This document shows, in pieces, positions 16,077 through 24,041 of a stretch of 31,264 bases of DNA. The notes under the pieces were generated by a model. The model did no database searches. It was not told the origin of the DNA and saw only the letters and a program-made list of their open reading frames with translations. This DNA comes from CAYOSU01 sp964541255 (lineage in GTDB: Bacteria; Bacillota; Clostridia; Christensenellales; CAMQZB01). The translations under genes were made by a program, and so were the position numbers. Position 1 is the first letter of the stretch. Each line of letters starts with the position of its first letter. The stretch lies in NCBI GenBank assembly GCA_964541255.1, contig CAZIPL010000014.1, forward strand, positions 1 to 31,264. The letters are read 5' to 3'.

Positions 16077-17489
16077 ATGGAAAACGAAAAACAGACGTTC
16101 GGTCTTATTCTTTCGACGAGAAGCTTTTTCCCGTCGCACTTGGTAAAAACGGCAAAAGAGCAAATAACGAAAAAGCTCGACGAACTCGGTTACTGCTATG
16201 TTACCGTGTCGGAAGATATGACAAAATACGGTGCAGTCATGACCTTTGACGAGGCTCTTACTTGCGCGAAGCTTTTCGAAGAGAATAGAAAAGACATCTC
16301 GGGTATTATCGTTGTTTTGCCAAACTTTGGCGAAGAACTCGGCATTGCGGAAGCTATCGACAGAGCGGGCTTGAACGTCCCCGTTCTCATTCAGGCTATC
16401 GACGACGATTTCGATAAGCTCGATATGGCAAATAGGCGCGATGCGTTCTGCGGAAAGATTTCTCTTTGCAATAACCTTTATTACAGAGACATTAAGTATA
16501 CGTTGACGACTCTTCACACTTGCAAGATAGAAAGTCCCGAATTTACGGCGGATCTTAAAAAATTCGCCGCTGTTTGCAACGTAGTAAACGGCGTTAGGGG
16601 AAGTCGTATCGCAATGCTCGGAGCAAGACCCGTTGCGTTCAATACGGTACGTTTTTCCGAGAAAATACTTCAAAGCTACGGAATTTCCATTCAGACGGTC
16701 GATATGTCCGAAATAATCTTCGATGCTGAAAGACTTAACGACGAAAAACTCATTGCTGCAAAGGTAGAGGAGATAAAAGGCTACGGCAAAATACCGTCCT
16801 TCATTTCCGAAGAGCTCTTAAATAAACAAGCAAGACTTTGCTTAACAATCGAAGAATTCGTGAAAAGATATAAAGCCGACGCGTCCACCGTTCAGTGCTG
16901 GGACAGCGTAGAAAACAACTATGGTTGCGCTACTTGCCTTGCAATGAGTATGCTCGGCGAAAAGGGACTTCCGTCCGCTTGCGAAAGCGACGTTACGGGT
17001 GCGGTTTCTATGCTTATGGCGCACTTGGCAACAGGTAATGCCGCCGCATTGATGGACTGGAACAACAATATAAGAGAGGATAGAGACAATTGCATATGCA
17101 TTCATTGCAGTAACTTCCCGAAGAGCTTCTTCGAAAGCGACGTTGAAATCGAATGTCTTGACGTTCTCGGCTCGACGCTTGGCAAAGAAAACTGCTTCGG
17201 TGCCGTTAAGGGGCAGGTTAACGAGGGCGATATGACCTATTTCAGAGTAACCACCGACGACAGAAAGGGCGTTATGAAAGCGTATGTAGGCGAGGGAAGA
17301 TTTGAAAGCGAGGTTATCCCCACAAAGGGCGGAATTGCAAACTGCCGCGTAGAGAACTTACAAGGTCTTATGAAATACGTTTGTGAAAACGGCTTCGAGC
17401 ATCATGTATGCTTTGTCAGGGGAAAAGCCGCAGACGTTCTCGAAGAAGCTTGCAAATATCTCGGAATAGAGGTATATCGCCACAACTAA
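16077..17489 (+). CDS. L-fucose/L-arabinose isomerase-like protein (apiose isomerase candidate)
   Basis: This 470-residue protein resembles the aldose isomerase family related to FucI and AraA (COG2407 type). It has N-terminal Rossmann-like domains (about residues 1-170 and 180-290) and a C-terminal barrel. The metal-binding triad expected for the family is visible: E303 in SACESDVTG, D327 in LMDWNNN and H343 in CIHCSNFP. It would catalyse aldose-ketose isomerisation with a divalent metal. In an operon with an apiosidase-like hydrolase, a kinase and a split transketolase, the natural substrate is D-apiose, giving D-apulose. That would make it the isomerase of the pathway from a fucose-isomerase-like family. 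The start follows AAAAAGGAG. A terminator closes the operon about 95 nt after the stop. Confidence 0.87.
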   Translation: MENEKQTFGLILSTRSFFPSHLVKTAKEQITKKLDELGYCYVTVSEDMTKYGAVMTFDEALTCAKLFEENRKDISGIIVVLPNFGEELGIAEAIDRAGLNVPVLIQAIDDDFDKLDMANRRDAFCGKISLCNNLYYRDIKYTLTTLHTCKIESPEFTADLKKFAAVCNVVNGVRGSRIAMLGARPVAFNTVRFSEKILQSYGISIQTVDMSEIIFDAERLNDEKLIAAKVEEIKGYGKIPSFISEELLNKQARLCLTIEEFVKRYKADASTVQCWDSVENNYGCATCLAMSMLGEKGLPSACESDVTGAVSMLMAHLATGNAAALMDWNNNIREDRDNCICIHCSNFPKSFFESDVEIECLDVLGSTLGKENCFGAVKGQVNEGDMTYFRVTTDDRKGVMKAYVGEGRFESEVIPTKGGIANCRVENLQGLMKYVCENGFEHHVCFVRGKAADVLEEACKYLGIEVYRHN

Positions 17490-17583
17490 ACGGCAAAACA
17501 GAGAATGCGAAAGCATAGACGGCAATTCGTCACGCTTTTTAGCTACTTATAAAATTGCATAATAATCGATGAGAAATTTGCGA

Positions 17584-17621
17584 AAATAGCTGTCCAAATA
17601 AACGGACGGCTATTTTTGTAT
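17584..17621 (+). terminator. Intrinsic terminator of the sugar operon
   Basis: AAATAGC-T-GTCC and GGAC-G-GCTATTTTT pair around an AAATAAAC loop, followed by TTTTTGTATTTT. It separates the sugar operon from the phage promoter six bases downstream. A second, weaker stem (GACG/CGTC followed by ACGCTTTTT, about 17519-17540) lies upstream. Confidence 0.85.
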
Positions 17622-17626
17622 TTTAT

Positions 17627-17667
17627 TTGACAAACAAGCGTTCGTTATATATAATATTATCACGAAC
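17627..17667 (+). promoter_or_regulatory. Consensus promoter of the phage operon within an inverted repeat
   Basis: TTGACA (17627-17632), exactly 17 bp, then TATAAT (17650-17655) is a perfect sigma-A consensus. The -10 box is centred in an inverted repeat with arms GTTCGT (17640-17645) and ACGAAC (17662-17667), a plausible repressor site. On the minus strand the same DNA reads TTCGTGATAATAT, an extended -10 like that of the tracrRNA promoter, so weak leftward transcription is conceivable. Confidence 0.8.
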
Positions 17668-17697
17668 ATAAGTTTGCTTAAAGGTGGAGGTGATTTT

Positions 17698-18021
17698 TTG
17701 GCCAAGAAGATAGGAAAAGAAAAGGATAGCGCTTCGGAGATATTTGAGGATGATGGCGGTGTCCTAAAACAAGCCGAAAAGCCGCGAAAGAAAAGGCGTG
17801 CTATAAAAAGAAAATCCGCGCGGGAGATTTTCGAGGAAAGCGAGGCTTTGGCGGCGACGGTTATTGTCGAGATGATGCTAAACGACAGCTCGTCGAATTC
17901 TTTGAAAGTCGATTGCGCAAAAGAGATTTTGACGAGGCTCCACGGAAAGACTTTCGAAGAGTCCGATACCTTCGATCTATCCGAGGTGTTACCGTTCGAG
18001 GTCAAAGACTTTTGCGATTAA
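17698..18021 (+). CDS. Small terminase subunit candidate
   Basis: The 107-residue protein is the first gene of the phage operon and lies directly before the large terminase, the usual place of the small, DNA-recognising terminase subunit. The TTG at 17698 is chosen because GGAGG at 17686-17690 is 7 nt upstream; longer in-frame readings would overlap that site. The N-terminal half is strongly basic (KPRKKRRAIKRKSAREIF), suited to DNA binding. The C-terminal half has SLKVDCAKEILTRLHGKTFEE, a helix-plus-GK pattern seen near the C terminus of many small terminases. No full helix-turn-helix is evident, so the call leans on position. Confidence 0.6.
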   Translation: MAKKIGKEKDSASEIFEDDGGVLKQAEKPRKKRRAIKRKSAREIFEESEALAATVIVEMMLNDSSSNSLKVDCAKEILTRLHGKTFEESDTFDLSEVLPFEVKDFCD

Positions 18022-18149
18022 GCCGAAGAGTTTAGGTATACAACAAGCAAAGATTTGAAAATATTGCAATAAAGACGACTATGAGGTTTAATCGGGCACC
18101 TTTTCAATGGATAAGCAAATTTAGTTCGAATAAAAATAAAAGGAGGGAT

Positions 18150-19475
18150 ATGTACTTAAATCCAAAGCAAAAAGAATTTATGACAGCGACGGAAAGGTAT
18201 GTCGCATACGGCGGTGCGAGGGGAGGCGGAAAAAGCTTTGCGGTGCGCGTCAAGGCAATGCTCCTTGCTATGAAAAACGCAGGCATTCGCATTTTGATAA
18301 TAAGGCGAACGTACGGCGAATTGAAAGAAAACCACATTAGGGAGCTGTCCGCTATGTGCGGCAAGGTGGCAACATATAACGACACGGCAAAGAGCTTATA
18401 TTTCAAAAACGGTTCGATGATAAAATTCGGCTATTGCGACAGCGAAAGCGACGTTTCGAGGTATCAGGGAATGGAATTCGACGTTTTGTTTATCGACGAG
18501 GCGACGCAACTTACCAAGTTTCAGTTCGACACGCTTAACGCATCGGTTCGAGGTGTAAACGACTTCCCGAAAAGAACATATCTAACTTGCAATCCCGGCG
18601 GTGTGGGGCATTCGTGGGTTAAGAGACTTTTCGTTGACAGAGAGTTCGAGACAAGCGAAAGGGCGGAGGATTACCGATTTATCAAGGCGACTGTTTTCGA
18701 CAATAAGGCGCTTTTGGAAAAGGATTGCGAATATTTGGAAACGCTGAAAAAGCTTCCCGAAGCACTTCGCCGCGCGTGGCTCGAGGGGGATTGGAACGTA
18801 ACTAGCGGAAGCTATTTCCCGGAAATAAGCGAAAGCTATCACATAATCGCTCCGCGAGACATTCCGCCGATAGAAAAGGTCTACGCCGCGATAGATTACG
18901 GACTCGATTGCTTTTGCTGTCTTTTTATCGGCTTTTGCGGCGAGGATATTTACGTCCTTGACGAGATATGGGAGAAAAATCTCATTATATCGTCCGCATC
19001 AAATAGGCTACTTAGCTTCGATTACAATATCAGCGAAGTAATCGCACCACCCGATTTATGGGGAAGGTCGCAAGAAACGGGGAAGTCCCGCGCGGACATT
19101 TTTGCCGAGAACGGCGTTATGCTGACAAAGTGTTCGAACGACAGAAAAAGCGGTTTGTTTGCTCTTAAAGAGCTTTTGAAAAAGCGAGAGGGTAAACCGA
19201 AAATGCAAATATCGTCACGTTGCAAAATGCTTTTCAAGTCTCTTTCCGAAATTCAAAGCGACAGCCGCTTTCCCGATTTGACAGCTAACGAGCCTCACGA
19301 GCTTACCCATGCGGTTGACGCGCTCAGATATTTTGCGTCTTTTTGGTACTATCCGAAAAACGACGGAAGCTTTTTCGATATAAGCGTTTTGCGTGAGGAC
19401 GTTAGGGAAGATTATCTTAGCGGCAGCTTGGAGATTAAAAGAATGATCGAAAAAAAGTACGGTAGGAGATTATGA
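18150..19475 (+). CDS. Terminase large subunit
   Basis: TerL is the packaging ATPase and headful nuclease that drives DNA into the procapsid through the portal. The 441-residue product shows every hallmark: Walker A GGARGGGKS (21-29), Walker B VLFIDEAT (112-119), coupling motif YLTCNPGG (144-151), and a C-terminal RNase H-like nuclease with AAIDYGLD (D249), VLDEIW (D271) and HAVDALRYF (D390). The ATG at 18150 is preferred over an upstream ATG at 18081 because AGGAGGG sits 3-9 nt before it and the product then begins with the usual LNPKQKEFM. It overlaps the portal gene by 4 nt. Confidence 0.97.
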   Translation: MYLNPKQKEFMTATERYVAYGGARGGGKSFAVRVKAMLLAMKNAGIRILIIRRTYGELKENHIRELSAMCGKVATYNDTAKSLYFKNGSMIKFGYCDSESDVSRYQGMEFDVLFIDEATQLTKFQFDTLNASVRGVNDFPKRTYLTCNPGGVGHSWVKRLFVDREFETSERAEDYRFIKATVFDNKALLEKDCEYLETLKKLPEALRRAWLEGDWNVTSGSYFPEISESYHIIAPRDIPPIEKVYAAIDYGLDCFCCLFIGFCGEDIYVLDEIWEKNLIISSASNRLLSFDYNISEVIAPPDLWGRSQETGKSRADIFAENGVMLTKCSNDRKSGLFALKELLKKREGKPKMQISSRCKMLFKSLSEIQSDSRFPDLTANEPHELTHAVDALRYFASFWYYPKNDGSFFDISVLREDVREDYLSGSLEIKRMIEKKYGRRL

Positions 19476-21223
19476 AAACAAAACAACTAAAAACAGATAA
19501 GGATAAGCTGTTATATTTCGTAAGCCTATATAACGCCGCGTATGCCAAAGCAAGGCGTGACTATCCTATGCTTCGCGCGCAATACGACGGCAATAGGGAC
19601 GTAGACGGCAAAAGCGGAAAGTATTTAAGAAATATAACATACGAGCTTATCGAAAGCGAGGTATCGGCGAATATACCTATGCCCATCGTCAAAGCAAAGT
19701 CGAATACGTTAAAAGCGCAAAGCAACGCTCGAAAGCTTACCAACCTTCTCAAAACGATAAGGGACGAATTGCCGTTCGAAATGCTCAACGACATCGACGA
19801 GAGAAACACCTATATTTACGGCGGCGATTGCTATTTTGTGGAATGGGACGACAAAAAGCAGTCGATAAAAATCACTTTGATAAAGCCCGAAAACGTTGTT
19901 TTACAAGAGGGAATAAGCGAAGTGAACGATATGGATTACGTGTTCTTACGCTTTGTCGATACGCCGACAAGCATTTTCGAGCGATACGGAAAGATAGTTT
20001 ATGTAAATGGCGAGAGCGAGCTTGTGGAATATAAGCTGTGCTTTTTCAAAAACGACGATAACGAAATTTCGCTTGCGGCGTTCACCGACGATTGCTTATT
20101 GGCGTATGTCGATGACTATTACAATGCTAAGCGAAAAATATGCGAAAACTGCGGCGAGACGGAAGAAAATTGCGTTTGCGATAAAAAGAGCATAGTCGAT
20201 TGCTCTGTAAAGGAAGAAAAGCTCGATTGCGATATATTGGGCGAAGACGGAGAGATTGTCGTTCCGAGAATTCACCCCGTGTTCAAAAACGGACTTTTGG
20301 AGGAAGAAGAGGTATACGATTACGAAAGCGGCGAATATATAACGGTTCCCGTTTTCGAAGAGACCGTCGTTCCGTGCTATACGCCCGACGTTTTCCCGAT
20401 AGTCATAAGAAAAAACATATCCGACGACGGCGCGTTCGGAGTGTCGGACGCAGAAGTATTGTGGCCTGTGCAGCAAGCGCTCAATAAAATCGAGAGAAGA
20501 ATAATCGAAAAGTTATTGAAAGCGGGGGTTATTCCGTATTCTGGCGAAAGCACCGAAATGCGCTTTTCCGACGAGCTTTATTCAAGAGGGGTCAAACTCA
20601 AAAACGCGCAGGAAAAGAGCTTGCTCGGAGTACTCGATCTTTCGGTAAACGTATCGCAAGACGTCGCGGAAGCGGAAAGGTTATACGATCAAGCCAAGAG
20701 AATTATCGGAATAACGGATTCTTATATGGGACTTCCCGACGAAACGGCTCTTTCGGGAGTTGCGAAAGAAATGCTCATCAATCAATCTTCCGCAAGATTG
20801 ACGTCAAAGCGAATTATGAAAAACGCCGCATATGCCGCCCTTGACGAGCTTATTTTCAAGTTCTATCTTGCCTTTTCAAGCGAGAAGAAGCTTCCCGTCA
20901 AAGACGAAAAGACGGGCGCTTACGGAGAAAGCTTTTCAAAGTACGACTATCTTACGATGGACGAAAAGGGTGATTACGTTTTCGACGACGACTATCTTTT
21001 CTCGATAGACCTTTTGACGGACATAACGAGTAACGCTCAAAATATGTGGAACGAAATCAAGTCGAACTACACTCTCGGCGTATACGGAAAGCAAGACGAA
21101 AAGGAAACGAAATTGCGGTTTTGGAAGAATATGGAGCTTGCGCGTTATCCGTTCGCAAAGGACAATATCGACGATTTATTGAGTAAGGAGGAGAAAGAAC
21201 AAAATGGTACAACAGACCCGTAA
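19472..21223 (+). CDS. Phage portal protein
   Basis: The portal forms the dodecameric ring at one capsid vertex through which DNA is packaged and ejected. The 583-residue protein follows TerL with a 4-nt overlap and has the features expected: an N-terminal helical part ending in YLRNITYELIESEVSANIPMPIVKA, a beta-rich clip region, and a long C-terminal helical part (WPVQQALNKIERRIIEKLLKAG... then ETALSGVAKEMLINQSSARL). Unusually, a cysteine cluster, C224-x2-C227...C234-x-C236, lies in an insertion that looks like a small zinc ribbon. The acidic stretch after it (about 250-290) is also atypical. Call based on order and pattern. Confidence 0.88.
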   Translation: MKTKQLKTDKDKLLYFVSLYNAAYAKARRDYPMLRAQYDGNRDVDGKSGKYLRNITYELIESEVSANIPMPIVKAKSNTLKAQSNARKLTNLLKTIRDELPFEMLNDIDERNTYIYGGDCYFVEWDDKKQSIKITLIKPENVVLQEGISEVNDMDYVFLRFVDTPTSIFERYGKIVYVNGESELVEYKLCFFKNDDNEISLAAFTDDCLLAYVDDYYNAKRKICENCGETEENCVCDKKSIVDCSVKEEKLDCDILGEDGEIVVPRIHPVFKNGLLEEEEVYDYESGEYITVPVFEETVVPCYTPDVFPIVIRKNISDDGAFGVSDAEVLWPVQQALNKIERRIIEKLLKAGVIPYSGESTEMRFSDELYSRGVKLKNAQEKSLLGVLDLSVNVSQDVAEAERLYDQAKRIIGITDSYMGLPDETALSGVAKEMLINQSSARLTSKRIMKNAAYAALDELIFKFYLAFSSEKKLPVKDEKTGAYGESFSKYDYLTMDEKGDYVFDDDYLFSIDLLTDITSNAQNMWNEIKSNYTLGVYGKQDEKETKLRFWKNMELARYPFAKDNIDDLLSKEEKEQNGTTDP

Positions 21224-22004
21224 AGGCGTTCTCGATTACATCTTCGGATCGGGAACGACGGACAAGGTCAATAACTTTATCGACGATGCATATAACAAGG
21301 CAAAGGATTTTATAGACGATATTTTCCCGAAAATTACCGTCGAAAACGAAACGTATAATTCCGTTGTTGAGGAATTCGACGAGATAAAGGAGAATTTTTG
21401 GGAAGATCTTTGGGAAAAGATTGCTTTTCAAGGTTCGAAAAAAAGCTCTACGAGCAGCAACGCAAAAGAACGCGGCAATCAGGCGAGAAATTATATAATC
21501 GGGTTTACGTCGCCGAAGAGCTTTACGTCGTGGCTTTCGGAGCTTGGGCTTTCGAGCGACGAAAATAGCGACAAATATTTCGGCAACTATTTCAAGGATG
21601 CCGCGGACGCCCTCTTAAAATCGGCGTATTCGGACAAGGAATATAATATCGCGGCGGCAAAAAAGGAAAGGTTCGAGAACAATCTTTCTGCGGGGAATGC
21701 CTATAAAATCTCTCAGTCGGATTTTAATTCGAAAGCGCAGACGCTATATAAAAAAGGCTTGAAAAACAGCGGTTTTGACAGCTATTTGAAAGGAATCGCG
21801 TATTTGGGCTATCGCAACGAAATCGCGGCAAATAACCGAAATTACGAGGAAAGCGTTAATGAATATAACAAAGCGTATGCGGATAAAAAATCGGAGATAG
21901 AGGCAGATAGGAATCAAAAGATAGCGGATAGAGAATCGGAACTTTTGAAGCTGTATAAAGACGAAGAAGAATTCAATAAAGGACTTATAAGGTCGTTGAC
22001 CTAA
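21204..22004 (+). CDS. Unknown phage protein between portal and scaffold
   Basis: This 266-residue hydrophilic protein starts inside the end of the portal gene (20-nt overlap) after a clear AAGGAGGAGAAAG site. It has no signal or membrane segment. The N-terminal 70 residues are acidic, the middle is rich in S, N and K, and the last 100 residues are strongly helical and probably a coiled coil (EESVNEYNKAYADKKSEIEA). The position is where phages often keep minor head proteins or internal virion proteins, and in podoviruses such helical proteins can be ejected with the DNA. No family is recognised; a virion protein is an inference. Confidence 0.7.
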   Translation: MVQQTRKGVLDYIFGSGTTDKVNNFIDDAYNKAKDFIDDIFPKITVENETYNSVVEEFDEIKENFWEDLWEKIAFQGSKKSSTSSNAKERGNQARNYIIGFTSPKSFTSWLSELGLSSDENSDKYFGNYFKDAADALLKSAYSDKEYNIAAAKKERFENNLSAGNAYKISQSDFNSKAQTLYKKGLKNSGFDSYLKGIAYLGYRNEIAANNRNYEESVNEYNKAYADKKSEIEADRNQKIADRESELLKLYKDEEEFNKGLIRSLT

Positions 22005-22013
22005 AGGAGAAGA

Positions 22014-22580
22014 ATGGAAAAAGAAAAGGAAAAAGAAATAGTGCTTAACGAAGAGCAATACGTAAATGAAGAAGAAGCGCCCGAGGAAAACCTTACCAAT
22101 ACGCAAGAAACGGAGAGCCTTGACAAAGAAGAGGTGATAAGCGCGTTTTTGTCAGGCGACGACGAAAGGCTTTATGCGTTGCTTTCGCCCCTTGGATTTA
22201 GCGAAGAGGAGATTAAAAGCGCAAAAGAGAAGTTTGTCGAGGCAGCGCGAAAGAGCCTTTTTCGAAGGGATTTGAAAGAGATTCTTTCAAAATATAGGCT
22301 CGGTGTTTCGGATATAAGAGATATTCCGAACTATCAAAAATACGCAATGCTTCGCGCAAACGGTTTTTCTGCGATAGAGGCGTTCGAAAGCGCGAATCCC
22401 AAAATGACGCTAAATAGCGGGAAAGGTTCAAGAGAGCATATGGCGATGGTGTCATCAAGACAGGGAAGCTCGGGAGACGTTCCTATCCCCGAAAAAGAGT
22501 TGGGACTTTGGCGCTCGGCATTCCCCAAAGCGTCAATCGAGGAGCTTACGAAAAGATATAACAAAGCAAGAAATGCTTAA
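22014..22580 (+). CDS. Scaffolding-protein candidate
   Basis: The 188-residue product has a highly acidic, disordered N terminus (KEKEKEIVLNEEQYVNEEEA), a helical middle with SGDDERLYALLSPLGFSEEEI, and a C-terminal part rich in S, G and basic residues ending in WRSAFPKASIEELTKRYNKA. Its size, charge pattern and position between the portal and capsid genes are typical of tailed-phage scaffolding proteins, which fill the procapsid and leave during maturation. A ribosome binding site AAAGGAG precedes the ATG. No catalytic motif is present, so a protease role is unlikely. Confidence 0.6.
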   Translation: MEKEKEKEIVLNEEQYVNEEEAPEENLTNTQETESLDKEEVISAFLSGDDERLYALLSPLGFSEEEIKSAKEKFVEAARKSLFRRDLKEILSKYRLGVSDIRDIPNYQKYAMLRANGFSAIEAFESANPKMTLNSGKGSREHMAMVSSRQGSSGDVPIPEKELGLWRSAFPKASIEELTKRYNKARNA

Positions 22581-22592
22581 AAGGAGGTATTT

Positions 22593-22976
22593 ATGTTTAA
22601 GTGTGTAAAAACAAGCGCGGGAACGATGAACGTTCCCGAAACGGTGTATCTTCCCGTAAAGACGGGAGAAGAAGTTGTCGAGGGCGAAGCGCTCGCGATG
22701 TCGGCGGGAGTATTGACGAAAGCTACTACGTCGGCGCAATATATTGCATTAAAGTCTCAAAACGGCGGAACCATTCCGTGCATGAGAGTGACTGAAAACG
22801 ACGTTTTCGAGTGCGATATCACGGTTGCGCTTTCCGCGTGCGTTGTCGGCGATATGCTCGCGCTTTCTGCCGACGGACTCAACGTTGCGGCTAAGTCCGA
22901 TTCGGGAAAGGCAAAAATAGAAAAATTTGTCGGCGAAAAAAACGTCGGCGAGAAAATTTGGGTAAGATTTAATTAA
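22593..22976 (+). CDS. Capsid decoration-like protein
   Basis: The 127-residue protein is made almost entirely of short beta strands with small residues (PVKTGEEVVEGEALAMSAGVL, CVVGDMLALSADGLNVA). It lies between the scaffold and the major capsid genes, where small head-decoration or stabilising proteins are found. The pattern EGEALAMSAGVLTKATT is like that of phage capsid-stabiliser families related to DUF2190. AAAAGGAGG precedes the ATG at good spacing. Function is inferred from size, fold pattern and position. Confidence 0.6.
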   Translation: MFKCVKTSAGTMNVPETVYLPVKTGEEVVEGEALAMSAGVLTKATTSAQYIALKSQNGGTIPCMRVTENDVFECDITVALSACVVGDMLALSADGLNVAAKSDSGKAKIEKFVGEKNVGEKIWVRFN

Positions 22977-22989
22977 GGAGGAAAAACAT

Positions 22990-23988
22990 ATGGCAGGAGT
23001 AGTATTTTCAGAAAGTTCTGCGAAAAACGACGTCTTGTTCGGCAAATTCGAAGCGCCGATAAAGGCAATTATTTTGGGTGAAATCGAAAACGGCGAAAAG
23101 GAGAAGAACATTCTCAACAACCTTTTCAACATCGAAAAGTCCGATAGATATGCGGAAACTATCGTAACAAACAGCGGTTTTTCCGCTTTCAGACCGAAAA
23201 ACGAGGGCGAGATCGCCGAAAACGACGAGCTTACAATCGGTTATCCGAAGATTATCGAGCATATCGAGTTTGCAAAGGAATTCGCTATAACGAGAAAAAT
23301 GGCTGACGATTCGAAAGAAACCCTTTCGAGCGAGATGAGAAGAGAGCCTAAGGCGTTTGCCGACGCATACCTTGAAACGAAACTCGAGGTTGCTTCTTTG
23401 GCACTTGCAAACGGACTCAATGCGTCGATGAACTATAACGGCGCGTTGATAGATTTGACGACGGGCGACGGACAGCCGCTTTTTTCGAAGACTCACAAAA
23501 CAAAGAACGGCAAGACGCAGTCGAATTTATATTCCAACGAGTTCTCCGCAGACAACCTTTTCAAGCTTGTGGTGGAGTTTAGAAACATAAGGGACGAAAG
23601 CGGCAAGCTTATGGGCGCGTCGCCCGACGTGATCGTGATCCCCGGCAACCGCGCGTCTCTTGAAAAAGCCGTGGTAACGTTGTTTGCGTCCGAAAAGATT
23701 CCCGGCGGAAACGATAATGCGGCTAACCCGTTCTATAAGTCCATGCAAGTTATCGTCAATCCCTATTGGCAGTCCAAGCAAGACAACTATATTTTGATGT
23801 CGAGCAAGCTCAACGAAAAGCTTTTGGGCAACGTCTTCTTCAATAGAGTAGACCTTGACGTCATTTCTGAGATTGACAGAAAGACGAGAAACTATGTTTG
23901 GAACGGTTATTGTCGTTTCGGAGTAGGTTTCGGCAACTGGAAGCATGCGATTATGGCAGGTGCTTCTACGGGAACGGAGCTTGCGTAA
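22990..23988 (+). CDS. Major capsid protein
   Basis: The 332-residue protein is the likely main shell subunit with an HK97-type fold. Recognisable features are the E-loop-like region with GYPKIIEHIEFAKEFAITRKM, the helical spine EPKAFADAYLETKLEVASLALANGL, the DGQPLFSKTHKTKNGKTQSN segment seen in Mu gpT-like major head proteins, and the final VFFNRVDLDVISEIDRKTR...WNGYCRFGVGFGNW. The gene is preceded by an excellent AAGGAGG and followed by a strong hairpin, as expected for the most abundant virion protein. No N-terminal prodomain is evident, which agrees with a separate scaffold gene upstream. Confidence 0.88.
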   Translation: MAGVVFSESSAKNDVLFGKFEAPIKAIILGEIENGEKEKNILNNLFNIEKSDRYAETIVTNSGFSAFRPKNEGEIAENDELTIGYPKIIEHIEFAKEFAITRKMADDSKETLSSEMRREPKAFADAYLETKLEVASLALANGLNASMNYNGALIDLTTGDGQPLFSKTHKTKNGKTQSNLYSNEFSADNLFKLVVEFRNIRDESGKLMGASPDVIVIPGNRASLEKAVVTLFASEKIPGGNDNAANPFYKSMQVIVNPYWQSKQDNYILMSSKLNEKLLGNVFFNRVDLDVISEIDRKTRNYVWNGYCRFGVGFGNWKHAIMAGASTGTELA

Positions 23989-23999
23989 GGCTATGTCGG

Positions 24000-24022
24000 T
24001 TTCGGGGCTTTTTGCCCCGAAA
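24000..24022 (+). terminator. Strong hairpin after the capsid gene
   Basis: TTTCGGGGC (24000-24008) and GCCCCGAAA (24014-24022) form a perfect 9-bp stem with a TTTTT loop. On the plus strand it is followed by AACAAAATT rather than a T tract, so it more likely protects the 3' end of capsid mRNA or attenuates transcription than ends it. On the minus strand the stem is followed by only a short CC, so it is not a leftward terminator either. Confidence 0.5.
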
Positions 24023-24041
24023 ACAAAATTAAGGAGGTGTT

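Noticed and set aside
18081..18149. Upstream start for the large terminase
   Set aside because: The strong AGGAGGG lies just before the ATG at 18150 and the family N terminus begins there.
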